Below are positions 6,501 through 12,734 of a stretch of 12,734 bases of DNA, piece by piece. The notes under the pieces were generated by a model that was not told the origin of the DNA, did not search any database, and was given only the letters and a program-made list of their open reading frames with translations. Each line of letters opens with the position of its first letter. The stretch's first letter is position 1. The position numbers were made by a program, and so were the translations under genes. This DNA is from Bacteroidales bacterium UBA4243 (GTDB taxonomy: Bacteria > Bacteroidota > Bacteroidia > Bacteroidales > F082), in assembly GCA_002396205.1 (NCBI GenBank), contig DGXB01000004.1, positions 1 through 12,734 on the forward strand, written 5' to 3'.

Positions 6501-7295
6501 CTAAACCCTGTAATAACTCCCCAAAATCCTCCCAAACCACTTCGCAGGCAGGATGCGCTTCAGCAAAACGGAGAGTCTTTGCTCCAACGAAGCCACCACA
6601 TAGCCGTTGCGCGGGTTCTTTTTCCTGATGATTTTGCTGATTTTTCGGGCCAAAACGACAGGTTTCAAGCCGCAGTTTTCGTCGTGTTCCACCTTACTGA
6701 TGGCAGTTTTATAAATGGGATAGGCTTCGAGCGCAGCTTGGTCGGTCACTTTCTTGCGGCTGCCTGTGAAGCCCGTGGAGAAGTCGCCAGGGCGAAGCAC
6801 AACGACTTGCAGGCCAAACGATTTCGTCTCCAAGCGCAAAGCCTCGCAATAGCCTTCGATGGCAAACTTGCTGGCGGAATAGAAGCCTTGGAACGGCAGC
6901 CCCATCAGGCCGCCGATGCTGCTGAGGGCGATGATCTTGCCGTTTTTTTGTCGGCGCATGTGGGGCAAAACGGCATCAACGCAATGCACCAGACCCATGA
7001 AGTTAGTGTCCATCTGCAAACGAATCTCCTCCTCCGTAGCAAACTCCAGAGGACCGCCGATGCCCATGCCAGCATTGTTGACCAACACGTCGATGCTGCC
7101 TTCTTTCGCTACGATTTCGTCAACGGCCTTTTTCACCGCTTCCCTATCGCGGACATCAAGTGTCAGATAATGCACATTGGGTAACGGCTCCACCGAGCGG
7201 CGCACCGTGCCGTAAACGGTGTGGCCTTCTTGCGCAAGCAGCCGCGCCGTTTCGAGGCCAAAGCCAGACGAGATTCCAGTGATGAAAACGATCAT
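6501..7295 (-). CDS. Short-chain dehydrogenase/reductase, candidate 3-ketosphinganine reductase
   Basis: Classical SDR of 264 residues. Visible motifs are the cofactor-binding TGISSGFG (6-13), NNAG (73-76), Asn98 in TNFMG, catalytic Ser126 in SSIGG, and YSASK with Tyr139 and Lys143. Arg33 after the second strand (TVRR) suggests NADPH. The C-terminal segment, near LSVLLKRILPAKWFGRIL, is amphipathic and could sit on the membrane. The start overlaps the serine palmitoyltransferase stop by four bases (ATGA), with GGAG just upstream, so the two are coupled. Placed right after the enzyme that makes 3-ketosphinganine, it is a natural candidate for the next step, NADPH-dependent reduction to sphinganine. 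The SDR family is broad, and the characterised reductase of B. thetaiotaomicron (BT_0972) is, as I recall, not beside its spt gene, so the substrate is inferred. Confidence 0.85.
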   Translation of the reverse strand: MIVFITGISSGFGLETARLLAQEGHTVYGTVRRSVEPLPNVHYLTLDVRDREAVKKAVDEIVAKEGSIDVLVNNAGMGIGGPLEFATEEEIRLQMDTNFMGLVHCVDAVLPHMRRQKNGKIIALSSIGGLMGLPFQGFYSASKFAIEGYCEALRLETKSFGLQVVVLRPGDFSTGFTGSRKKVTDQAALEAYPIYKTAISKVEHDENCGLKPVVLARKISKIIRKKNPRNGYVVASLEQRLSVLLKRILPAKWFGRILGSYYRV

Positions 7296-8482
7296 ATCAC
7301 TCCAGCTTCCTTAAACGCCTTCGTAATCTTCTCCACGGCCTCGTCGACCTGCTCGAAAGTATGCGTGGCCATCAAGGCGAAGCGAATCATGACATCCTCT
7401 TCGGGCACGGCGGGCGCGATGACGGGCGTGACGAACACACCGTCTTCCAACAAGCGGTTACACAGCCAGAAGGCCTTCTCCGAATTACGCACCAAGAGCG
7501 GAATGATGGGCGTGCAGCTGTGGCCCGTGTCGAAGCCACGGTCTTGGAACTGCTTGCGGGCGTAGTTGCTCACGTCCCAAAGGTGCTGAATCCTTTCGGG
7601 TTCGCTGAGCATGATGTCGACAGCCTTGCTGACGGCGGCCACATTCGCCGGCGGCATACTGGCGCTGAAGATAAGCGAACGGGCATTGTGTTTCAAGAAG
7701 TTGATGACGTCGAAGTCGGCGGCGATGAAACCTCCGAGCGAGCCAAACGACTTGCTGAACGTGCCCATAATCAGGTCCACCTTGTCGGTGAGGCCGAAAT
7801 GGTCAGCCGTGCCGCGCCCTTGATGACCTAAAACACCGAGAGCATGGGCGTCGTCAATCATGATGTTGGCGTCGTATTGGTCGGCCAATTCCACCATCTT
7901 GGGCAGGTCGACAATGTCGCCTTCCATCGAGAAGATGCCATCGGCCACGATGAGTTTGACCGAATCAGGGTTGGCGAGCTTCAATTTGGCCTCAAGCTGT
8001 TCCATGTCGTTGTGGTTGTATTTCCACACTTTGGCAAACGAGAGGCGGCTGCCTTCGATGATGGACGCATGGTCGAGGCTGTCGAGAAGCAAGTAGTCGT
8101 TGCGACCACAAAGTGCCGAAACCACGCCCAAGTTGACCTGGAAGCCCGTGCTGAAGCACACGGCCTGTTCCTTTCCCACGAGTTTGGCCAATTTCTCCTC
8201 CAGCTCCACATGGATGTCCAACGTGCCGTTGAGGAAACGCGAACCTGAGCAACTGGTGCCATATTTCTTGATGGCTTCGATGGCGGCTTCCTTCAGGCGC
8301 GGGTCGTTGGCCAGGCCGAGGTAGCTGTTGGAGCCAAACATCAGCACATCCTTGCCATTGATTTTCACCACAGTACTTTGCTCCGACTCAATGGGTTTAT
8401 AGTAAGGATAAATGCCTTTGGCCTTGGCTTCTTGTGGGGCTCTATATCTTGCACATGATTTCTGTAACAGGTTAGTTCTCAT
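7292..8482 (-). CDS. spt: Serine palmitoyltransferase (alpha-oxoamine synthase family)
   Basis: PLP-dependent condensation of L-serine with a long-chain acyl-CoA to 3-ketosphinganine, the committed step of sphingolipid synthesis. It has 396 residues, as in Bacteroides homologues, and the wording (MFGSNSYLGL, GSRFLNGTLDIHVELE, FSTGFQVN) closely follows the known B. thetaiotaomicron enzyme. Active-site residues are visible: His138 (DHAS), Asp210 and His213 (DDAHALG), and Lys244 in GTFSKSFGSLGGF, the Schiff-base lysine. All four keep a constant offset of 21 from His159, Asp231, His234 and Lys265 of the Sphingomonas paucimobilis enzyme as I recall it. KBL (glycine C-acetyltransferase) and BioF are related, but the resemblance to Bacteroides Spt is stronger. 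The start lies 11 bases after the stop of the GNAT-fold gene. There is no Shine-Dalgarno. Confidence 0.93.
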   Translation of the reverse strand: MRTNLLQKSCARYRAPQEAKAKGIYPYYKPIESEQSTVVKINGKDVLMFGSNSYLGLANDPRLKEAAIEAIKKYGTSCSGSRFLNGTLDIHVELEEKLAKLVGKEQAVCFSTGFQVNLGVVSALCGRNDYLLLDSLDHASIIEGSRLSFAKVWKYNHNDMEQLEAKLKLANPDSVKLIVADGIFSMEGDIVDLPKMVELADQYDANIMIDDAHALGVLGHQGRGTADHFGLTDKVDLIMGTFSKSFGSLGGFIAADFDVINFLKHNARSLIFSASMPPANVAAVSKAVDIMLSEPERIQHLWDVSNYARKQFQDRGFDTGHSCTPIIPLLVRNSEKAFWLCNRLLEDGVFVTPVIAPAVPEEDVMIRFALMATHTFEQVDEAVEKITKAFKEAGVI

Positions 8483-8493
8483 CGCGTTATGAA

Positions 8494-9618
8494 TTATAGT
8501 TGTTTAATGTATGTTCTTGCTCTCTTGGTCAAGTCGTGTTCGAGATAGCGCCAGAGGTTTTGTACGCTCGTGTTGTCCTCCAGCTCTCGGGTCGACTCGA
8601 TGTATTTAATGCCGTTTTTCGTGATGCCTTCCGCAAACTTGTGGAAAATCATCGCGTTCACGCCTTTGTTCTTGTATTTCTCGTCGATGGCGATAAGCAG
8701 CAGGTCGATGGTGTCGTTCTGCTTGAAAGCCTTCATCATATGGATCCAGCCGAAGGGGAACAGCGAGCCGTTGGCCTTCTGCATCGCCTTGGAGAGCGAC
8801 GGCAACGCCACGCCGAAGCCCACCACATGCTCATCAGCATCGAGGACGACGGATACGTAGTCGACATTGATGTTGGTCACAAACTGTTTCTTCAAGTCCT
8901 CGCATTGACCGGGCGACAGTTCCGAGAATCCGTGCAGCTGCGAATAGGCCGAGTTGAGGCACTTGAACACGCCGTCCAAGTAAGGCTCCAGCTCGGCGCG
9001 GTTGCGGAACGCGGCCTGATGCAGGCTGTTCTTGACCGAAACCAACTGGGCCATGCGCTCATAACGGTCGGGGATCACCTCAGGCACCTTGATAAGGTAC
9101 TCCACATAGTCGGCGTCTTTCTTGTATCCCAAAGCCGTCAGATGCTCCTCGTAGTAGGGCGCGTTGTACTTTCCATAGGCCGTCGGCAGCTTGTCGAAAC
9201 CCTCCACCAATATCCCTGCCGCATCAAACTCAAGGAAACCCATCGGGCCGCTCATCACATTCATCCCCTTTTCCTTGGCATAGCCTTCCACCGTGTCAAT
9301 CAAGGCCTTCGAAACATCATGGTCGTCGACGAAGTCGATCCAGCCGAAGCGGCAAATCTTCTCGCCCGTCTTCTCGTTGTACTTCCGATTGATGATGCCT
9401 GCCACGCGCCCCACAATGTCGCCTCTTTCGTCATAGGCCAACCAATACTTGCCCTCGCACACCTCGAAGGCGTGGTTTTTCCCGGGCGTCAGCGTATCGC
9501 GATCCATCGACTCGATTTGCGGGACATAGTAAGGATTGCCCTTGTAGAGTACATTGGGAAAATGCACAAACGCATTCAATTCCTTCCTCGTGGCGACTTC
9601 TTTAATCTTGGTAATCAT
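8494..9618 (-). CDS. GNAT-fold acyltransferase-like protein, candidate dihydroceramide synthase
   Basis: A 374-residue protein beginning MITKIKEVATRKELNAFV. The ATG at 9616-9618 is preferred: the frame extends upstream only to a TTG at 9648, adding ten residues (NLIKNYFCT type) unlike the family start. Two GNAT-like halves can be seen: KYWLAYDERGDIVGRVAGI (about 58-75), and a C-terminal GNAT domain with LIAIDEKYKNKGVNAMI (308-324), whose KNKGVN occupies the acyl-CoA pyrophosphate loop. The segment GPMGFLEFDAAGILVEGF (124-141) is typical of a Bacteroidota family often called hypothetical or N-acetyltransferase. The bacterial ceramide synthase of Caulobacter (bCerS) is reported to be GNAT-like. 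Given that the next gene is spt, N-acylation of sphinganine is a good hypothesis, not proven. The gap to the upstream acyltransferase stop is 26 bases. Confidence 0.75.
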   Translation of the reverse strand: MITKIKEVATRKELNAFVHFPNVLYKGNPYYVPQIESMDRDTLTPGKNHAFEVCEGKYWLAYDERGDIVGRVAGIINRKYNEKTGEKICRFGWIDFVDDHDVSKALIDTVEGYAKEKGMNVMSGPMGFLEFDAAGILVEGFDKLPTAYGKYNAPYYEEHLTALGYKKDADYVEYLIKVPEVIPDRYERMAQLVSVKNSLHQAAFRNRAELEPYLDGVFKCLNSAYSQLHGFSELSPGQCEDLKKQFVTNINVDYVSVVLDADEHVVGFGVALPSLSKAMQKANGSLFPFGWIHMMKAFKQNDTIDLLLIAIDEKYKNKGVNAMIFHKFAEGITKNGIKYIESTRELEDNTSVQNLWRYLEHDLTKRARTYIKQL

Positions 9619-9622
9619 CGTG

Positions 9623-9630
9623 CAAAAATA
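9623..9630 (-). promoter_or_regulatory. TAnnTTTG-like box just before the GNAT-fold gene
   Basis: The minus strand reads TATTTTTG followed by CAC, and the 11-mer TATTTTTGCAC is identical to the one in front of the first gene of this operon. It lies only four bases before the chosen ATG, so transcription from it would be almost leaderless. It could be an internal promoter or chance in an AT-rich gap. Confidence 0.25.
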
Positions 9631-9644
9631 GTTTTTTATTAGGT

Positions 9645-10514
9645 TCAACGACTCAATTTTTCAAAATTTATCGAATTTCGGGGCTGGAAAAGGTCGGGCA
9701 ACGCCATGCCATAAACCGCGTCGCGCAACAGTTTTCCCAAATCCTCGACCGATGCGGTTTCCTTTTGTTTCTCAACCGAAACCACAGGCCCGATGCCAAT
9801 CCTGACCTGCCTCCCCGACTTGTTGAGCACCTCTTTGGGCAGGCGCACGGTACGCACCTTCCAGTTGATGAGGCCCAAGAAATAGAAAAAGGTGGAGTTG
9901 CGGTCGAAGAAACGGATGGGCAGCACCGGCACTTTCATCTTCTGTATCAAGCGGATGGCCGATGGTTGCCAAGGGCGGTCGTAGATGCGGAAGTCGCGCA
10001 GGTGGAAATCGGACACGGCTCCGGCGGGGAAGATGCCCAACGGGCTTCCCTGCATCACTTGCGCCAGCGCCTTACGCACGCCCTCAATGCTTTCCTTGGT
10101 GGCCTTCGCCGCGCCTTTCGTGGCCGGCACCACGCTGATGAAGTTGTCCTTGATGGTCTTCACCAAATTGAGGAACTGGTTGGCCATCACCTTGTAGTCG
10201 TCGCGGAAATGCCCGACGAGGTCGATGAGGATGAGGCCGTCCATGCCACCGTAGGGATGGTTGCTGACAGTCACAAACGGCCCGTCAGCCAAAGCAGCAA
10301 GATGCTCAAATCCAGCCACTTCGTAGTTGACGTTCAAGTCTTTGAGGAAAGCATCAACGAAATCGGGGCCGGCAAGGTCTTCATGCCTTCCATAGCGTTC
10401 GGCCAGTTGGTCGATGCCCGTGAATCGCAACACCTTTTGGGCCAACTTATGCCCTTTCTCACCTCTGAAAACGGGCGACAAGGCTTCAATCTCTTCCATC
10501 GTCAGCAAGGCCAT
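9645..10514 (-). CDS. PlsC-like lysophospholipid-type acyltransferase
   Basis: An acyltransferase of about 289 residues, probably on the inner membrane face, transferring an acyl chain to a lipid hydroxyl. Numbering from an ATG two codons earlier (10520), the motifs are: SNHPYGGMDG with His88 and Asp94 (five residues between, as in the hemolysin-like branch, against four in classical PlsC); GIFPAGAVSD (162-171) in place of FPEG; and KVPVLPIRFF (196-205). A GGAG ribosome binding site lies 8 bases before the ATG at 10514 but only 2 before the one at 10520, so 10514 is preferred. The GtrA stop overlaps the 10520 ATG by four bases. The family includes the O-acyltransferases of glycine-lipid synthesis (GlsA type), so the substrate could be an amino-acid lipid, a sphingolipid (O-acylated ceramide) or a lysophospholipid. 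Confidence 0.83.
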   Translation of the reverse strand: MALLTMEEIEALSPVFRGEKGHKLAQKVLRFTGIDQLAERYGRHEDLAGPDFVDAFLKDLNVNYEVAGFEHLAALADGPFVTVSNHPYGGMDGLILIDLVGHFRDDYKVMANQFLNLVKTIKDNFISVVPATKGAAKATKESIEGVRKALAQVMQGSPLGIFPAGAVSDFHLRDFRIYDRPWQPSAIRLIQKMKVPVLPIRFFDRNSTFFYFLGLINWKVRTVRLPKEVLNKSGRQVRIGIGPVVSVEKQKETASVEDLGKLLRDAVYGMALPDLFQPRNSINFEKLSR

Positions 10515-10516
10515 CG

Positions 10517-10951
10517 TCATTTCTCCTTTCTTTTCCTGAAGACCACGAATTCATTCATCGCGAAATTGAACGTTCCCGAAACGCAAAGCGCCAACAGGTT
10601 GCAAATCACGACGTCCCACTTGGTCAGGTATTGGATCAGCATCAATGCGCCCATCTTGACGAGGAAACCACCGATGCACGAAATGTTGTAGGGCCAGAAA
10701 TGCACCAAAAACGACCTCGACGTCATTTGGGGCACGCGGTCTTTCCAAATAAAGTGGTACGACAAGAGGAAATTGACCAACACGGCGCACTCGAACGAGA
10801 TGACGGGCGAAATGATGACCTCGCCCACATAGCCGTCGAACACGAAATGCGAGAACACCCATAGCACCAGCGTGTCGACGAGCGTTCCAACCACGTTGCC
10901 GATGATGAACTTCGGCACCCGTTTCAATATGGCCACCTGAGCCTTAGTCAT
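10517..10951 (-). CDS. GtrA family four-helix membrane protein
   Basis: A small membrane protein of 144 residues with four hydrophobic segments (about 13-37, 43-67, 83-108 and 112-136) and a basic C-terminal tail (FRKRKEK). It shows the GtrA double signature, NFLLSYHFIW at 60-69 and NFAMNEFVVF at 129-138. GtrA proteins are usually thought to help move polyprenyl-linked or lipid-linked sugars across the membrane. Here it is fused in translation to a CDP-alcohol phosphatidyltransferase gene (8-base overlap at 10944-10951) and followed by an acyltransferase, so handling of a lipid or lipid head group is a reasonable inference. No glycosyltransferase gene is in the window. The start ATG at 10949-10951 has no strong ribosome binding site, in keeping with coupling. 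Confidence 0.9.
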   Translation of the reverse strand: MTKAQVAILKRVPKFIIGNVVGTLVDTLVLWVFSHFVFDGYVGEVIISPVISFECAVLVNFLLSYHFIWKDRVPQMTSRSFLVHFWPYNISCIGGFLVKMGALMLIQYLTKWDVVICNLLALCVSGTFNFAMNEFVVFRKRKEK

Positions 10952-11657
10952 TCTTGTGCTTCGGGTCTATTTTAGAGTAGTAACGGGCATCCTGGAAAAT
11001 GGTGACGAAATAAATGACTATCAGCGCCAAAAGGATGACAAAGCCGATGACGTCGAGGATGTGCATCTCGAACATGCCGCCCATCCACGGGATTTGGAGC
11101 GCGAAGGTGCGCAACGACTTTACACCTATTAATATAAGACAAGCCAAAATGCAAATGATTCGCAGCTCGGTGGGACCCAATTTGGCGTAGGTCAGGCGGA
11201 ACTCGCCCTTGAGGTGGGCGTTCATGGCCACGTTGAGCGTCAACATGAGGTAGACCACCAAAATGACGCACGACAAGTCGAAGCGCATGAAAGGCGACAA
11301 GCCCGCACCCATGAACATCAAAGCCTCGTTGATGGCATCCATCGTGTGGTCGAGATAGAAGCCATAGATGGGCCTTTGCTGGTTGCGCACACGGGCAAGA
11401 GTGCCGTCGAGCGAGTCGCCATACCAATTGACGACGAACCCCAAGATACTGATCCACAGGAAGTGGACGTTGAGACCCGACAAGATGAAGCCCAAGGCGA
11501 TGAGGCCAGCCCCAACGTGTCCGACATAGGTGAGCATGTCGGAATCGACCCACTTAGGCTGGCGTTCGGCCAACCAAACGAGGGCCTTCTTCTCTGCCGC
11601 ATTGAGCAGCGAAGTCTGTATACGTTTCGAGTTTTCCGTTTTCTTTTCGTTTTCCAT
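10944..11657 (-). CDS. CDP-alcohol phosphatidyltransferase family protein
   Basis: Integral membrane enzyme of 237 residues that joins a head group and a CDP-activated alcohol, releasing CMP. The complete family signature is visible: Asp81-x2-Asp84-Gly85-x2-Ala88-Arg89-x9-Gly99-x3-Asp103-x3-Asp107, which binds two metal ions and CDP. Hydrophobic segments occur near 43-60, 66-79, 110-122, 128-142, 168-182 and 200-222. The hydrophilic N-terminus (MENEKKTENSKRIQ) is cytoplasmic. It is the first gene of the sphingolipid-type operon. Possible products include phosphatidylglycerol phosphate, phosphatidylinositol phosphate or a ceramide phospho-alcohol; the signature does not fix the substrate. No myo-inositol-phosphate synthase gene is in the window. 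A promoter box lies upstream at 11675-11682. Confidence 0.9.
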   Translation of the reverse strand: MENEKKTENSKRIQTSLLNAAEKKALVWLAERQPKWVDSDMLTYVGHVGAGLIALGFILSGLNVHFLWISILGFVVNWYGDSLDGTLARVRNQQRPIYGFYLDHTMDAINEALMFMGAGLSPFMRFDLSCVILVVYLMLTLNVAMNAHLKGEFRLTYAKLGPTELRIICILACLILIGVKSLRTFALQIPWMGGMFEMHILDVIGFVILLALIVIYFVTIFQDARYYSKIDPKHKND

Positions 11658-11674
11658 AACAATAGATTTGGGTG

Positions 11675-11682
11675 CAAAAATA
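11675..11682 (-). promoter_or_regulatory. Candidate -7 promoter box for the lipid operon
   Basis: The minus strand reads TATTTTTG, an exact TAnnTTTG match, placed so that transcription would start about 10-12 bases before the ATG at 11657. The -33 element is not obvious (a TTG lies too close, at 11694-11696). Confidence 0.45.
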
Positions 11683-11843
11683 TCCTATAAATCCAACATG
11701 GAACTTTATTTTTCATTCTATAGGTTGTTTTTTTCAATCAATCCGAAAAAAAGCGTGAATTTTGCATCAAATTGGTTTTCCACCCCTTTAGAAACTTTTT
11801 TTTCTTTTTCGTCAAAAAAGGTCGAACGGAAAACATTATTTGA

Positions 11844-11851
11844 TAAATTTG
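11844..11851 (+). promoter_or_regulatory. Candidate -7 promoter box for the F-type ATP synthase operon
   Basis: The plus strand reads TAAATTTG, an exact TAnnTTTG match, giving a leader of about 40 bases before atpD. There is no clear TTTG at the -33 distance. Confidence 0.4.
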
Positions 11852-11896
11852 CGGCTTCAATATCACCAACAGAATAAGGAACAACACAAATACAAC

Positions 11897-12734
11897 ATGT
11901 CAAAAGGAAGAATCACACAGATCATCGGCCCCGTGGTCGATGTCTATTTTGAGAACGGTGAAGCCACCCTCCCGAAGATCCACGATGCCCTTGAGGTAGT
12001 GCGCCCCAACGGCAAGCGCCTGGTGCTCGAATGCCAGCAGCACATCGGTGAGGACTCGGTGCGTACCATCGCCATGGACTCGACCGACGGCCTCATGCGC
12101 GGCATGGAGGTCAACCTCCTTGGCAAGCCCATCTCCATCCCCATCGGCAACCAAATCAAGGGCCGCCTGCTCAACGTGACGGGCGACGCCATCGACGGCA
12201 TCGGCGAGCTTGACCGCAAGACCGAATACCCCATCCACCGCGAGGCACCCAAGTTTGAAGACTTAGCCACCTCGAAAGAGGTGCTCTTCACCGGCATCAA
12301 GGTCATCGACCTGCTTGAGCCTTACCTGAAGGGCGGCAAGATCGGCCTCTTCGGTGGCGCAGGCGTAGGCAAAACGGTGCTCATCATGGAACTCATCAAC
12401 AACATCGCGAAAGGCTACAACGGCTACTCGGTGTTCACTGGCGTGGGCGAGCGTACCCGTGAGGGCAACGACCTGCTCCGCGAGATGATTGAGTCGGGCA
12501 TCATCAAATACGGCGACGAGTTCGTCAAGGCCATGGAAGAAGGCGACTGGGACCTCTCGAAAATCGACAAGAAGGCCCTTGCCACCTCGCAGGCCACCTT
12601 GGTCTTTGGCCAGATGAACGAGCCTCCTGGGGCACGTGTGAGCGTGGCCTTGTCGGGCCTGACCGTGGCCGAGTCGTTCCGCGACGAGTTGAACGACGGC
12701 GTCGACGACATCCTGCTCTTCATCGACAACATCT
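11897..12734 (+). CDS. atpD: F-type ATP synthase beta subunit (partial, 3' end outside window)
   Basis: Catalytic beta subunit of the F1 head. About 279 residues are visible of a family length near 500. The N-terminal barrel begins MSKGRITQIIGPVVDVYF. Walker A GGAGVGKT is at 153-160, the catalytic Glu185 lies in GERTREGNDL, and DDILLFIDNI at the window edge is Walker B. Compared with the E. coli protein there is an insertion of roughly 25 residues (about 203-228, rich in Lys, Asp and Glu) between EMIESGII and ATLVFGQMNEPPG, and about four extra residues in RDELNDGVDD. Related insertions occur, as far as I recall, in other Bacteroidota beta subunits. In that phylum the operon starts with atpD, which fits its position at the start of a plus-strand unit. 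No good Shine-Dalgarno is at the ATG. Confidence 0.98.
   Translation, partial: MSKGRITQIIGPVVDVYFENGEATLPKIHDALEVVRPNGKRLVLECQQHIGEDSVRTIAMDSTDGLMRGMEVNLLGKPISIPIGNQIKGRLLNVTGDAIDGIGELDRKTEYPIHREAPKFEDLATSKEVLFTGIKVIDLLEPYLKGGKIGLFGGAGVGKTVLIMELINNIAKGYNGYSVFTGVGERTREGNDLLREMIESGIIKYGDEFVKAMEEGDWDLSKIDKKALATSQATLVFGQMNEPPGARVSVALSGLTVAESFRDELNDGVDDILLFIDNI

Larger units (their letters stand above)
11658..11896. other. Divergent intergenic region between the lipid operon and atpD
   Basis: A 239-base AT-rich region with T-rich runs (about 11789-11810) between two divergent transcription units. It holds one candidate promoter box on each strand. I see no convincing gene: a 61-codon minus-strand frame at 11718-11903 runs into atpD and lacks family features. 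No inverted repeats of note were found. Confidence 0.7.

Noticed and set aside
8500..9642. Plus-strand open frame of 380 codons opposite the GNAT-fold gene
   Set aside because: Antisense shadow with no recognisable domain or ribosome binding site, while the minus strand has a clear GNAT pattern.
9619..9648. TTG start giving a ten-residue extension of the GNAT-fold protein with a four-base overlap to the upstream gene
   Set aside because: The extension is unlike the family N-terminus and an ATG at 9618 begins at the expected place; the overlap is probably chance.
9765..10691. Plus-strand open frame of 308 codons opposite the acyltransferase and GtrA genes
   Set aside because: It spans two real minus-strand genes and has shadow-like composition.
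11718..11903. Small minus-strand gene of 61 codons in the divergent gap
   Set aside because: It begins inside atpD, is low in complexity (Lys, Phe, Glu from A/T runs), and has no ribosome binding site or known motif.

Overview
The window reads as chromosomal DNA of a member of the Bacteroidales (Bacteroidota). The reasons are a serine palmitoyltransferase of the Bacteroides type, a V/A-type ATPase operon carrying the DUF2764 gene, an F-type ATP synthase beta gene that starts its own transcription unit and has long insertions relative to the E. coli protein, few Shine-Dalgarno sequences, and several TAnnTTTG elements (the Bacteroidota -7 promoter box) upstream of operons. I cannot name the species.

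Layout. Everything except the last gene is on the minus strand. (1) 11657 down to 6501 is a tight six-gene operon: CDP-alcohol phosphatidyltransferase, GtrA-family membrane protein, PlsC-like acyltransferase, GNAT-fold protein, serine palmitoyltransferase, short-chain dehydrogenase. Read as a pathway it could supply nearly all steps of a phosphosphingolipid: condensation of serine and acyl-CoA, keto reduction, N-acylation and head-group transfer. (2) 6343 down to past the left edge is a V/A-type ATPase operon: subunit E, DUF2764, A, B, D (cut by the window edge). Its leader (about 6358-6434) is a striking array of five AGTT words followed by five AACT words, able to fold into a hairpin. (3) Inside that operon, between DUF2764 and subunit A, sits an AT-richer two-gene cassette: a SatD-like protein (cyclase-like domain plus C-terminal helix-turn-helix) and a DUF3307 membrane protein. 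It is preceded by four evenly spaced 20-bp inverted repeats (5027-5134) that look like operators. (4) On the plus strand, 11897 to the right edge is the start of F-type atpD. The 239-bp region 11658-11896 separates the two divergent units.

The cell therefore encodes two rotary ATPases, with a sphingolipid operon between them. The most unusual signals are the operator array with its cassette, the leader hairpin array, and the compact sphingolipid operon. No tRNA, rRNA, CRISPR array or insertion sequence was seen. No gap between genes exceeds 300 bases.
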